Assembly: GCF_964204865.1 (NCBI RefSeq)
Contig: NC_135255.1
Span: 13,359,135 to 13,423,134 of the forward strand
Direction of reading: 5' to 3'
Source: Styela clava
Taxonomy: Eukaryota; Chordata; Ascidiacea; Stolidobranchia; Styelidae
DNA: 64,000 bases
Part shown: piece by piece, positions 35,344 through 47,770 of the stretch
Layout: every line of letters begins with the position of its first letter
Position numbering within the stretch: the first letter of the stretch is position 1
Translations under genes and position numbers: made by a program
Notes under the pieces: generated by a model
What the model was told of the DNA's origin: nothing
Seen by the model: only the letters and a program-made list of their open reading frames with translations
The model's database searches: none

Positions 35344-36262
35344 TTATTCAGCAAGTTTGAAATGAGTTGATCGTAAAGAAATTCCCTTTTTACAACATTT
35401 AAATCCTACGTCGGAAGCTGTAAAACAAGTCAAACAATCTTGTGGCATTATGGAATTAGAGGGGTAGCAAACCAACTCCTGGCAACTACTTGACCAATAG
35501 AATGCAATTTGTTCAAATTGGTTCATACTGTTCCCCTACCTTGCCTGTGTCCTCCAGGGATCTTGCTTGTGTCTCAACATTATTCTTCATTTTTATCAAT
35601 GATCTTCCCCACAGCTTCACACTATTTTCAAAATTTTTCGCTGATGACCCCAATCTTCATGATAGCGACAAGTCTCCGGATGTGCTTGAGTCAAGAGTGA
35701 ACACTAAAATACAAAAAAGTAGCGAATTGATGAAACTTAAACTAACATTGAATGTTGAAAAATCAAAAACTATGCTATTGCGGTAGATGCTGTATCGGCT
35801 CAGGTTTTTCTCTTCAATTTCAACTTTGTTCATGGTTTACTTCACCTTGTTTCAGTCTCATTTGCAATATGGATTTGTAGCTTGGGGATCATCTAAGAAA
35901 ACTTTTCTACGTCGCATCAAAATAATTCAAAACAGCGCTATGCGTGCTGTACTCTTTGCTGGACCAATGTCAAAATTAAACCCCCACTAAGATGCAATTA
36001 ATCAAAATGGCAGATATTTATAAAAGCGAGGTATTAAAACTCATGCACCAGCACCATAAAACTGCCTACTGTATTTTGTCAAACAAATCAGTTGCCAGTG
36101 TACACTCTTGTGCAACTCGGTCCGCTGCCAATAGCCCATACTATGTGCCTCGCCTCGCTATTCCACCAATCAGCCAATTGTTCTAGATTTATATGGAATG
36201 AGTGTTATCTTTATTTGTCCATGTTTTTTATAATATGCTATCACCATCACCATCACCATAAT
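35344..36262 (+). mobile_element. 5'-truncated LINE reverse-transcriptase fragment 2
   Basis: Paralogue of 14690-15580. The frame at 35490-35786 is longer open than in fragment 1 and includes FINDLPHSF and DSDKSPDVLESRV. After a stop, 35787-36186 covers the C-terminal part in two frames. The tail has several ATCACC units near 36237-36260. Confidence 0.7.
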
Positions 36263-36834
36263 TACCGTACTTTCATCAACACTGTGGTTTACTTTGTTTC
36301 CAGTATTATTTGCTCCCCCCTGACAGAGCAAAATAACTCCAGTATGACTTTTTCCCACAAGTATTTTACCTCAATATCCTCAAGATTCCTTAATTGGCTA
36401 TTCATCATCATTATATAAATTCGCATAAATGTTGTATTTTTACCCAAATAGTATGTGCACCTTGCAAGAGTCATAGCACAAAATAACTTTATAGCTTATG
36501 AACTTTTCCAATACTTGGATAAAGGCAAACTTCATTTAATATTCTGTTACCTTTAATACTGTAATAGTCAATGTTCCATAACAGGCTAATCATCATTGTA
36601 TCATTATATTCCATATACGTTGTTTAATATTTTCCAATATCATGTGTGGCATCGCAATCAAACTTAAAACTGACATTTTTCACCTAAAATCCAGTTTATG
36701 TATTTCTAGTTTCCACTATTGTTGCGGAGAATCCCCTATGTGGTTATATCGATAAGCCTTGTCACCGCTGTGAAGCTACAGCTGGTAGAAATTTGACTTT
36801 CGTGTGCAGCCATCGATGTAATTTTGTGATGTAA

Positions 36835-36930
36835 TGTACGTTCTTCTGATAAATAGGGGTATCTCCAACATGGGAGTACCACAATTTCATAGTTCGAGTA
36901 GTTTTAGGTTCAAGGTGTGTGAAAAACTTT
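36835..36930 (+). repeat. Single minisatellite unit at the L4 breakpoint
   Basis: GATAAATAGGGGTATC to GTGTGAAAAACTTT matches one unit of the arrays at 17770 and 47430. It joins directly to the middle of lectin exon 2. Confidence 0.65.
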
Positions 36931-37127
36931 AAAACCCTAAATGATCTTCAGCAGAGGATGGGTAGCTAATAGTTAAAAAAACTATCAATTATGTAAAACT
37001 GTTTTGTTAACATTACATGATGAATTTTTTGTCAAAGAGTTCTCAAACATAAAATGAAATGCAAACTGGAAACACGAATAAGATTTGAATCTAGAATTCC
37101 CAACAAACAGAACAAAATGTAATTTTC

Positions 37128-37250
37128 ATTTTCTTAATAAAATAGTCAACTGTGATGATTCAGAATCGAGAATTTCCAACATGAATATAAATTATTTTCA
37201 AACCGAGATAACTAAATTTTTCATTTTCTAAATATAATAGTCAACTGCGA
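37128..37250 (+). repeat. 95-bp direct duplication of the exon 3 acceptor in L4
   Basis: TAGTCAACTG occurs at 37143 and 37238, offset 95 bp, as in L1 and L6. Confidence 0.65.
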
Positions 37251-37559
37251 AGTCTTTTACAAGAATAATTGTTATCGGATGGAACTTCGCAAAATCAAAA
37301 TGAATTTTGACCAAGCAACACGAGCATGTAGAGATATTGGGATGAATACTGGATACATTCAAGATGGAACGCATTATCAAAAAATAGCAGAGTTAGTCAG
37401 ATCAAAATCAACATCATCTCTTACAGAATACTGGACAGGACTATTGTACATAAACTCAGTGAGTATTCAAATATGATTCATAACGAATATGGTGAACCAC
37501 CAATTTTTTATCATTTCTATCACATCTAATTATCATTGACTTATCTCGGATTAGGCTCA

Positions 37560-37872
37560 GAGCATAGTGCCAAGCATTAGGAATACGCTTGCCACAACAC
37601 CTCAGATTACCCTGTGTGGGTTGGATGGTCCGATCCTGTGTGGGATAACTATGTACAAGATGATTGCTGGATTCCTCGCTTACATAGGGTAGTTCACATA
37701 ACTGCTGGTCAGTTACAGCTTCCTTCACTGTCAAGTTCATGCATCAGAAAACTGGCCAACTAACCCCATACCCAACATGACTGGTACCCGTACAAGAGGC
37801 TGCGGTTCCCCATATCATTATTAAGTCGCCTTATCGCCTCACCCTTGATACATATGTAACTCCTATCCTATC
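37560..37872 (+). repeat. tRNA-derived SINE in L4 intron 3
   Basis: Same head, body and acceptor-abutting tail as in the other lectin copies. Confidence 0.75.
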
Positions 37873-38351
37873 TATTTCAGCAACTTGTGACACTTTCTGG
37901 AAATCCATCACCGTTCACAAAATGGTATCCAACTACACCCAATAGTGGTGAGCAAAACAAAAATGTGTTCATTTATGTCAAGAAAGATACAGGAAGTGTA
38001 TACCAGGGCATGGTTAACAACATTCCAACAGTCACACTACCTGGAGTGTTATGTCAAATCATGAATACTTAAGATCATATTAACAAGCATTGTCTACAGA
38101 TTTCTTATTTGTTAATTTCTCCAATCACACAATACTACAATGCTAGTTATATTGTCAATATTCAAATTACATGAATCAGTTGTTCCCCTGATTACAGAAT
38201 TCCATTTTTTTTATTTCACGATTTGATTATAATCTTGCTTGATATCAATCACATATCAAGTGAATATGGTCAAAATTAATATTGTGTTTTTTTTGGTACT
38301 GGCAACAAATATATAAATAATACAAAATTAAAAAAGTATGGTCGAAATAAA

Positions 38352-39673
38352 AGTCATAGTTTTACACAAAAACCTGTAAAAGCAAGAGAAAATTTTTTTC
38401 TCCAATGAAAATAATGATGAAAATATGACTTTACCATTGACAAGATGTTTGTATAACCTCATTTGTATTTTTCTATTTTTTCCAACAAAAATGGAAATGA
38501 GATAGACAGGAAGAAATGGAAAACACATTCAAATTTTTCCTCTTATTCTAGAATCTTATGTTTATCAGGAACAAATTCCTAAAGTTACAAAATTTCTGAC
38601 ATTACATTTTGATGAATATGGAATAAGAATTTACATTTAGTTTTGAATTTGCGATAATCTTTGGAATAGAAAGACATAAATCAGAATGATATGTTTTACT
38701 TTTCAATGTATATATACTATGTAAATAAAATCATTCAGTTAATCACTTGTTTTATTCGTCGATATTGGGCTGATTGGCCATTGTGAAGAAACCAAATACA
38801 ACGAAGATCACATCATGGGGAAAATGCAACATAGAATTCAATGATAGAAATGAACGGGTTGTAAAGTACTGGTTAGGATGACAATCAATAAAAGTAAAAA
38901 AAAGAAAATTCCCAATTCTTACTTGCAACTATTAGCAGCCTTGTCCCATTTTTGCTGAGATATTTCCAATCGCAATCTTTCCCGAAGTAACTGTCGAGCT
39001 GATAATGGATCTGCAGTTGAAGAAGATTCCTTGATAGCAACTAAATCAAACATATAGTAAAATTAACAATAACTTTGAAAAATAAGAAAATACAAACGAC
39101 AGAACTGCCCAAATGAGCGAAGCCATTAAAATAATCATATATTTTAAATTCATTAGAAAATTAGTTGTGAACGATTATTCACAATATTTCATTACAGCAA
39201 TGAGATGATGCCTAATTTAGGTCGTAATTGTAATTATATCGATTCATACCCTACAGACAGAACAGAAGATATATGGCCTATTCAACTCATGATGATGTCA
39301 CAAATATTAAAAAAAAAATAGTAAACACAATGTTTATGCTATTCCTAATATTTTCAAATTTTATCTGTGTAAATTTTTCCATCTTATCAAACAAAAAAAC
39401 TCAAAAATAGTTTCATAATGTATTTGGAATGATAAATTATTTAATTTGGCCATCCCTGACTCTTACCGTTATCTGAGTAAACAGGTCATTAAGCGTTGAG
39501 AATCACGCCTAATGGGCATATTCGATAGTCTATTAGGCTACTCATCGTCAAGGTCAGCATGCAGGTTAGAATAGAAACTTTCGTTACGTTTATTCCTTGA
39601 ATTAAAGTCCAGCTGAACTTCCAATGCTGGATAAACTTTGATACTGAGATAATTTCGAGCATTGTATGCAGAG
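38352..39673 (-). pseudogene. Gene Q copy 4, degraded
   Basis: The 128-bp exon (39546-39673) and a 118-bp version of the second exon (38923-39040, one extra codon, shared with Q5) are recognisable. The 148-bp exon is reduced to its first 20-odd bases at about 38352-38375, and the terminal exon is deleted. The donor of the 128-bp exon is ATGAGT, as in Q2. No SINE is present in the intron. A 781-bp DNA transposon lies just upstream of the 128-bp exon. Confidence 0.65.
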
Positions 39674-39714
39674 CTAAAAAGTGACAAACAAATGATATGT
39701 ATTTCTGCTTGATA

Positions 39715-40495
39715 GGGCTATTCCAAGTGACACTACAGGACAATAACAGAAATTTTGCATATTGTTGGATGCAATATATTTTCACATTTTCAGCTACATG
39801 TTTTGTTTCATCGTCCAATCAGTTGCTTTATTGAATATGTAAAAAATTGCACAAAAGTTACACCCAAGACTTACTTATCGGTAATAGATAAAAAAAAAAT
39901 ATAGCGTGACACTACAGGACGACAAATCCACCATGCACTAACAGTACGTTGTGTTATGCTGTAAATTTGTGCGATGGTACAGTGGGAGCCCATAATATTT
40001 TCTGGTGCAGTAGCTGAACTACCCCTCTATGTGTTGCTCAAGTTACTTAATGTAACACTGTAAATCCATGCCAATAATGTGCATATTGTATGTGACACTA
40101 CAGGACGTGACACCACAGAACATTTTTCCATTTCGAAACAGCGGCCTCTATCATCCCTTTCAAATCTCGTAATAAATCATTAAATGGGTGAAGAAATGTC
40201 CTACAGCACTGCAAACATTAACTTAACTTAAATCCAGTGCGTCACTTCCATATAAAATAACTGTACCACACAATCGAACACTTTGTGTCAGGAATCATCA
40301 CAAAATATGTCAATTATACCAAAATTTCTACATTTCAGGCCATTTTTTATAAACCATTTTAAATTGTTCGATGAAATGAATGCAGTCCAATAAATTTGAT
40401 ATCAAAATGTCTTTTGATATCAAAAATAAAAAAAAATTACTCTCCCTACACTTTTTAAAAAATTGATGGAATTCAACTTTTGCTTGGAATGGCCC
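39715..40495. mobile_element. 781-bp non-autonomous DNA transposon with internal repeated motif
   Basis: The inverted ends are GGGCTATTCCAAG and CTTGGAATGGCCC, with one mismatch. The paralogous empty sites in Q3 and Q5 (TCTGCTCAATA, then AGAAATTTGACT) show a clean insertion with a duplication of about 5 bp, CAATA-like. Inside, GTGACACTACAGGAC or close variants occur about four times (39739, 39905, 40092, 40108). No transposase frame is visible. The family is unknown to me. Confidence 0.75.
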
Positions 40496-40804
40496 AATAT
40501 AGAAATTTGACTCACTCACAAATTCAAAGTAATTATGAGAATAACGGACAGGGTTTTATTTTATCAGGTATTTATTTTCACTGTGCATGAAAAATTCAGT
40601 CAGTTTTTAGTTTTTACAGTCTGTAAATTTGACTATTGCAATTTTCAAAGGAGTAAATGAGAAAACAATGACACATAAAAAGCAGTGCTGTTTTGACAGC
40701 AAAAGAATAGGATGTTTCACTAAATAGTGCATTGTGAAAAAAAAACAATAATTCCACCTTATAAAGAGAAAGAATATTGATAACAAACAACAATAAAACG
40801 TAAA

Positions 40805-41735
40805 AATCACCTTCAACATTATTCAGCAAGTTTGAAATGAGTTGATCATAAAGAAATTCCCTTCTTACAACATTTAAATCCTACGTCGGAAGCTGTAAAA
40901 CAAGTCAAACAATCTTGTGGCATTATGGAATTAGAGGGGTAGCAAACCAACTCCTAGCAACTACTTGACCAATAGAATGCAATTTGTTCAAATTGGTTCA
41001 TACTGTTCCCCTACCTTGCCTGTGTCCTCCAGGGATCTTGCTTGTGTCTCAACATTATTCTTAATTTTTTCTCAATAATCTTCCCCACAGCTTCACACTA
41101 TTTTCAAAATTGTTCGCCGATGACACAAACCTTGATAGCGACAAGTCTCCGGATGTGTCCAGAGTGGACACTAGAATACAAAAAGTATCAAATTAGATGA
41201 AACTTAGCAAACTAGCATTGAAGGTTGATAAATCAAAAACTATGCCATTGCGGTAGATGCTGCATCGGCTCAGGTGTTTCACTTCAATTTCAACTTTGTT
41301 CATGGTTTACTTCACCTTGTTTCAGTCTCATTTGCAATATGGAATTGTAGCTAGGGGATCAGCTAAGAAAACCATTCCACGTCGCATCGAAATAATTCAA
41401 AACAGCGCTATGCGTGCTGTACTCTTTGCTGAGCCAATGTCAAAATTAAACCCCCACTACCATAAGATGCAACTAATCAAAATGGCAGATATTTTTAAAA
41501 GCGAGGTATTAAAACTCATGCACCAGCACCATAAAACTGCCTACTGCATTTTGTCAAACAAACCAGTTGCCAGTGTACACTCTTGTGCAACTCGGTCCGC
41601 TGCCAATACTGCAATAGCCCATACTATGTGCCTCGCTATTCCACCAATCAGCCAATTGTTCTAGATATAATACCTGGAATGAGTGTTATCTTTATTTGTC
41701 CATGTTTTTTATAATATGCTATCACCATCACCATA
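40805..41735 (+). mobile_element. 5'-truncated LINE reverse-transcriptase fragment 3
   Basis: Paralogue of 14690 and 35344. The frame at 41257-41664 (135 codons) keeps the C-terminal block SHLQYGIVARGSAKKTIPRR onward. Upstream frames are shifted and carry several small deletions. Confidence 0.7.
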
Positions 41736-42169
41736 ATAATTTTCATCAACACTGTGGTTTACTTTGTTTCCAGTATTATTTGCTCCCACCTGACAGAGAA
41801 AAATAACTCCAGTATGACTTTTTCCCACAAGTATTTTACCTTAATATCCTCAAGATTCCTTAATAGACCATTCATCATCATTATATAAATTTGCATAAAT
41901 GTTGTATTTTTACCCAAATAGTATGTGCACCTTGCAAGAGTCAAAGCACAAAATAACTTTATAGCTTACGAACTTTTCCAATAACTGAATAAAGGCAAAC
42001 TTCATTTAATATTCTGTTACCTTTAATACTGTAATAGTCAATGTTCCATAACAGGCTAATCATCATTGTATTATTATATTCCATATACGTATATTTTTCT
42101 GCATAAAATCCAAATTATGTATTTCCAGTTCCACTGTTGTTGCGGGGAATCCCCATGTAGTTCGTAGTG

Positions 42170-45100
42170 GGCACGGAAGAAAATTGTAGGGCCAGAAAAG
42201 AAGAGCGCGAAAAAGTGCGCGACGACACGGGTGGGGTTCAGGGCGCGCTTAAGCGTCCCAATGACATTAAACAACATGATAGGCAACTCTGACGTCACTC
42301 CATAAGACTACAGGCGAAAGATTGTATTTCATGATACGCTCCAATGCACATATTTCTCGTCGCCTTTCGCGTCCGTTTTCCGCTCGCTTTTGCTACTCGG
42401 CGTCTTTTTTACGTGTAGTACCTGTCTTTTTGCGCCTGTAACGAAACAAAATAATCTCTATATCTGAGAAGTTTTGCTCACTTGGAAAGCTGGAATGGCA
42501 GGCAAGCTGTAAAGAGCAATTCTGGACATCATAGACGTTTTTTTTTATCAGAGAAGATTACAAACGCGATAGCGGAAAGATTTGTGTGGAACATTTTGCA
42601 GATAATGACAAAGTTCAAAGTTAGTAATTTTAATGTTTGCGCTTAATCATTGAAATTTTATTTAAAGAGGGTGTCATACAAAACTGTGCTGTGATACAAT
42701 TCCATAACACAAAGTTTGCACCTATCGAACTTGCTTTTGTAGGTGAATTTATTAGACATATTACATATTCAATTGATCGTAGGTAACATTGCTGGTACAT
42801 AATGCATCGTAGATAGGATTGTTTAAATTTAGGAATTTAGCTCATGGCCCACTAATTAATATTATCTTCTATGCGGTAGGTTGCATGGCTGAATTCAACT
42901 TGCAGCCTTACCGACCACCTGACGATGCTCATTTAGTTTGGCTCGAGCAAGTCTTCTTGAAATGCTTGTGTGAATGGAAACTACCTATATGTTTTGCCTT
43001 CCTCCGATTTTAGACAAATTTATTGTGAGGGATTTCGCATATAATTCTCATTGATTGTTGGCTGTTTATAATTCCTATTGATTGTGAATTCTGATTACAA
43101 CAAAGAGTTAAAATTCTTTTTATCTAATTTACTGGCACCTTTTTCTTGTCAATACTCCAAGCTGAGGTTTTAAACAAGACAATACATTTATGTCATCTGG
43201 AAGCAAAATATGCACACTAATTGATAGTTTGGCACATTGAGATAATACATCATGACAGAAAATACAAGTTAAAGATATGTATGACCATCACATGGTAATT
43301 AAAATTAAAAAAAATTAATAGGGGCTGTGGAGTATGAAAAGTTCAAGACAAAGAAAAGAACAAATGTTCATAGTTCATGAACTCTCAATTTTGCCTCCAT
43401 TGCTTTGTGAAGGCCAATATATTTCGAGTGGATGAATTGGTTTACCTTTATGATAGCAACGATTTTGTATTTAATATAGCGAGATTATTTCAATTTAATT
43501 GAAGTGATATTATTTCCCAAAGCAATGCTTGAATCGTCTAGAATAGATCAGTGGTGTCAAACTTATGGGTTTTCGAGAGCCGCATTGCATTTTGGAAATT
43601 GTAAAAAGAGCCGCAAACAGTTTTTGATAATGTATACTTAAAAGATATTTTTAAGATAGTTTTAGTTTGTGACATATATTGTGATGCAACTAAACAGTTG
43701 GATTAAGTTTTATTATTTTCTTCAATTTCAAATGCAATTACATATTAATATTTGCATTCCACTATTATTGCAACATTTGCAAGTTACTGTATTTATTATA
43801 AAAAATCATAAAATTCTATGTACAACCATCAAAATCATTTTTGAACAAGCTTTGAATAAGGAAAGAATAATACATACACTAAAAATAACTTAATCTAAAT
43901 AAATGAACCTAAAATTAACAAAAATACTACAGTATAAACTCAATGTTTTAATAATTACATTTGTCCTTACGTTTGGCATCTTTTTTGTGTCACCAGCATA
44001 CTAAGGCCAGGCTGAAATGATTTTATAGTACCAACTCTAACTAACGAGGCCACATCATCATGGGTTAATCTGGATCTTTGCGAATGTTTAATTAATTCCA
44101 GTAATGCACAAAAGTTACTTTTATCATTTCATGTATAGATCAGTAAAAAAACAAATGACAGATTTTTTCGACAAGCCATTTCGCACCACATTGCGTGGCA
44201 TAGGATTGCTTGAATTATTATTGATTTTTAGTAACTAAGTCGTTGCATAATTATATTAATATACAAACACATGGAAATTTTCTGTTCGAAGTTGGTCTTC
44301 GAAAAATCTATTACATTTAGATAAAAAAAAACTTCCAAAATACTTTTACAATTATTGTTAAACGTTCGAGGGCCGCACTGGAAGTTCTCTGGGGCCGCGA
44401 GTTTGAGATCCCTGGTCTAGATTGAAGTTGTCCAAAAAATATATTATAGTATTTTATCATGAATGATGATTATACCCCTTCCGGAATTTCTTCTATAGTA
44501 CTACCAAAAGTTGATGAACCAAATATAACACAGGTGCAGTGAGTTACCCGTAATCCTATTTTTCCAAAGCTCTTTTAAGTATGTCTGGCGTGTTTTGTGC
44601 CTTTTTACAAATAAGACCGAGTATGTAATTTTACGCTTTGGAATTTTTAGTTATTTTCCTCAAGCCCTGCAGGATGTAGGGGCCATACACAACTCTACCG
44701 GAGGTTCAAATGTCTTAGCATGTCACTGATATGTCGCCAGACTTCTGATATCTCCCCTTCTGCTATAGTTGTCCTGTGAATAAATAATAGGAAATTGAGA
44801 TTAGACGAATAGTTGAAAGTTTTGCTTTATGTCGGCTTAATTTCTTGATTGATATACTTACTATTTCTGCTATTGCCTCTTGTGCTGAAGGAGTCTCACA
44901 ATGGTTTGTCCACAACTTTCACATCTGAAGAAAGAGAGGAAATTTATTAATTTTCGTTAAGAATAAATAAAGCAGTCTATATGATTTAGAATGGAAAAGC
45001 TAATAAATCCAATATCTCATGTTTCATGTAAAAAATATTTTACTGAATTTGGTACATAAACCACATAAATATGTAATTTCGGCAAATGGGCAACCACGCA

Positions 45101-45480
45101 CCGTACTGAATTAATAACTTCGTAGTATTTGACAAAGGCTGACATTCCCACATGTACTTAACAGTGCGATGCCCGGGTGTGATATACAACAATAGTATTT
45201 ACCTTACCTTTTTCCGATTTCTTTTTACCTTAACTTTCCAAAATATCATTAAAATCGACAACAACTGTCAAAGCAGGCACGAACACCATTCGTTCTATGC
45301 CTTGAAAGCAGCACACATCCGCTCGTTTTCGTCTCGTCAAGTATGTGCATTGGAGCGTGCTATCGAATACGATCTTCGGACAAAAATGCCGGAGTTGCGC
45401 ATCATGTTGTTTAATGTCATTGAGCGTCCTGAGAAAATTTTGAGAAATAAGCTCCAAAATAGGCTCAAAGCTTGATTTTA
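42170..45480. mobile_element. Candidate 3.3-kb element with internal inverted arms
   Basis: The segment 42259-42362 and the inverse of 45338-45422 match over about 90 bases, including ATGACATTAAACAACATGAT and ACGCTCCAATGCACATA. The outer limits are uncertain because flanking bases do not pair. A hAT-like element lies inside. A possible minus-strand ORF with short exons near 44700-44960 is too weak to call. The neighbouring Q4 and Z-C homologies stop before and after this block, so it is spacer-specific. Confidence 0.45.
43549..44414. mobile_element. Non-autonomous hAT-like element, GAGCCGC type
   Basis: The ends CAGTGGTGTCAAAC and GTTTGAGATCCCTG are imperfect inverted repeats, with GAGCCGCA and GGGCCGC words just inside, as in many hAT relatives. 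The AT-rich core contains a 74-codon ORF without motifs. The flanks end in TAGAT on both sides. Confidence 0.6.
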
Positions 45481-46654
45481 GATACACCTAGCATTGCAGT
45501 TTGTTATGTAATGAAATTAATAATTATAATATTTAGATGATAGAATTCCCGAGAAATAAATAACAAGCACGGCTTTCAGCAATTAATTTTCAACTGATAG
45601 TGACTAATGAAGTTACTTGCTCATCTAGCATATAGCATCGTATGAATGGCTACTTATGGCTTGTTTTGTTACACATTTCACATTTTTTGAACATGTTTGT
45701 TTGACTTTTGTATGAATTAAGCAAGGAATTAAATTTTGAAATAGGCGCGTCAACTGATCATAATGGACCTTTACCTCACCTTTCACCCCCGGAAAATTCT
45801 TCCTATACTTTACCATTGCAAAATTTTCAGTGCTATTTTAGAAGTGCTTTTGCGAGTTGGCGCCTGTAAAATGGGGTATGTGTTTCAAACCATCTTTATG
45901 ATTCATCGCACACAACAATCTGTTTTTTAAAAGTACCGGTAAAGAATTTCAGGCTAGTCTATCACAGCTATTTCTACGCTAATTTTTTATTACTGCAATT
46001 AAATTAAAACTCCTAGGAAGACAGAGTGATCATTGAATTATCTGATTTTTATTTAAGTTTCCGAAACACAACTGAAAACTAACGAATAGAGTTTAAAAAC
46101 GCGAAAACGAGGTAATGTTTACAACCACGCTTGAAAATCTGTCTGAGTGAGAAAAGTGTCTGAGCGGATGCGAAAGGGGGCATTGTTACGTCACTTTCTG
46201 CATCTTGCTGATTGGCCAATGTTACGAAGTAAACAAGGAAGTCGATGCTCGAGGAAAGGTCCATGGCTCATAATGTTGTTTCGCTGAAGTTTGATTCTTT
46301 CCAATAAAGAAATAAAAAACGTCTGTTTTCAGTGCCTAGGTTTCGTTTTGTGACATCTTCAAGCGTTCTTAATATACGGCTGATATCTAAAATACTGCGG
46401 TGTGTAATCCTAATACCCATACGTATACATAAGATACCGGTATAATTCAATTGTTACGAAATAAACGTGCTTAAACTGTGATAATGATGTAAGGATAGAC
46501 CGCAATTGGCCCGCAGACTGCGGTTTGGAACCCCTCATCTACACTGATAAATATGCCATAGTCGTTATATTTGAATACAATTATAATTGAGTTAGGAATT
46601 ACAGTGTGGAATCGCACCTGGGAATAACAGTGTGGAATCGCACCTCAAAATTAA
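45481..46654. other. Spacer without recognised features
   Basis: I see no gene, RNA or paralogous block here. ORFs of 60 to 63 codons on the minus strand have no domain. Confidence 0.45.
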
Positions 46655-46712
46655 GGGGGGTGTTCGAAATTTTAGGGGGGGGGGTGTTCACCCCCTATAA
46701 GGGGGGGGGGGG
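46655..46712 (+). repeat. G-run tract
   Basis: Several runs of 6 to 13 G lie within about 60 bases, with a CACCCCC stretch between them; capable of quadruplex or hairpin structure and prone to assembly error. Confidence 0.6.
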
Positions 46713-46719
46713 TCACTGT

Positions 46720-47316
46720 CTGTGGCCCGCGTCGCATTTGCGCCAACGTAGGCAGAAAATCGTATTTGGTGTTGTTTCGTCATAAAAATAACCGAAAAAA
46801 TCTTTTGACATATTGTTACATCACTAATTTAACTGAATTGACTAGTGTTATGGCTAGTGAAGTTGAATAATAATTGTCAACTGGCTTTCTATTTTTTTTT
46901 TGGTCGGGAATATCTGCTAACAAAATAGGCTTCATAGAAAACTAAAAATCAAATGAGTTGGTTATACATGATAACTAAATTTTATTGTAATGGCCTAACA
47001 ATATAATTTCTGCGGGTGTTTTTTTTGCAACCAGTCTTAACAGTGATACAAAAATGCTGCCTATATATCAGAAAATTTAGTAATTACCCTTCTGTATCTC
47101 AAATTAGGTAAAATTCGGTAATCAGTCAATTTGCAGTTATTTGTAGGTTATTTTGTAAATATGAGTTTGAAAAGAAAGCTGACCAATTTAAAGAGATATT
47201 TGACCTAATATAGGAAGGAAAATACCACAATGTTTGCTTAATATGTCTTCAAATTGTGTCGGTAAAAATCTAAAACGGCATTTTCTCATTATGTCACTTC
47301 ATCCGTTATGAAGAGT
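46720..47316. mobile_element. Partial hAT-like element, paralogue of 16907-17527
   Basis: Starts TGTGGCCCGCGTCGCATTTG and ends GTTATGAAGAG; both true termini are missing. It marks the start of the duplicated Z-C block. Confidence 0.6.
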
Positions 47317-47429
47317 AACAAACGTGAAGAATGACAAACTTTATGTATTCCACTTTGATAAAAAAATAATAATATCGCGTGCCTCTTGTGCGGAAAGGAC
47401 ATGCTATTAATCTTTGAAAATTCAACACT

Positions 47430-47770
47430 TTATCGGTATACGTAATTTTGATAAATAGGGGCATCCTCGACAGGGAAAGGCGCAATTTCTAAGTTAGTAA
47501 TTTTAGGTTCAAGGTGTGTGACAAACTTTATTTATTCTACTTTGATATATAATAATATAACCGCGTGCCTCTTGCGCGGCGGCCATGCTATTAATCTTTG
47601 GGAATTGCAATATTTAACACTTTATCGGCATAGGTAATTTTGATAAATAGGGGCATCTTCAAACAGGGAAAGATCCCAATTTCTAAGTTAGAGTAGCTCT
47701 ATAGGTTCTAAGTGTGTGACAACTTTATATATTCCAATTTGACATAAAATCACGTATCTCCTGTGCGGAT
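47430..47770 (+). repeat. Degenerate minisatellite, paralogue of 17770-18215
   Basis: Two to three units beginning TTTTGATAAATAGGGGCATC, at about 47447 and 47638. Confidence 0.7.

Larger units (their letters stand above)
36931..38072 (+). pseudogene. Lectin copy L4, 5'-truncated chimera
   Basis: Only the last part of exon 2 (36931-36961, ending in a good donor), exon 3 (37241-37458) and exon 4 (37881-38072) remain. Exons 3 and 4 are open and encode an intact beta-type lectin domain with WTGL and a VLCQIMNT end. Exon 1, with its signal peptide and collagen stalk, and most of the neck are missing, replaced by a minisatellite unit. The CCCTAAATG wording in exon 2 is closest to L6. Without a new 5' exon it cannot be secreted, so I call it a pseudogene. 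Confidence 0.75.

Noticed and set aside
44700-44960. Possible small minus-strand gene with a CESCGQT motif
   Set aside because: Splice sites and frames do not join convincingly, and there is no second copy to compare.
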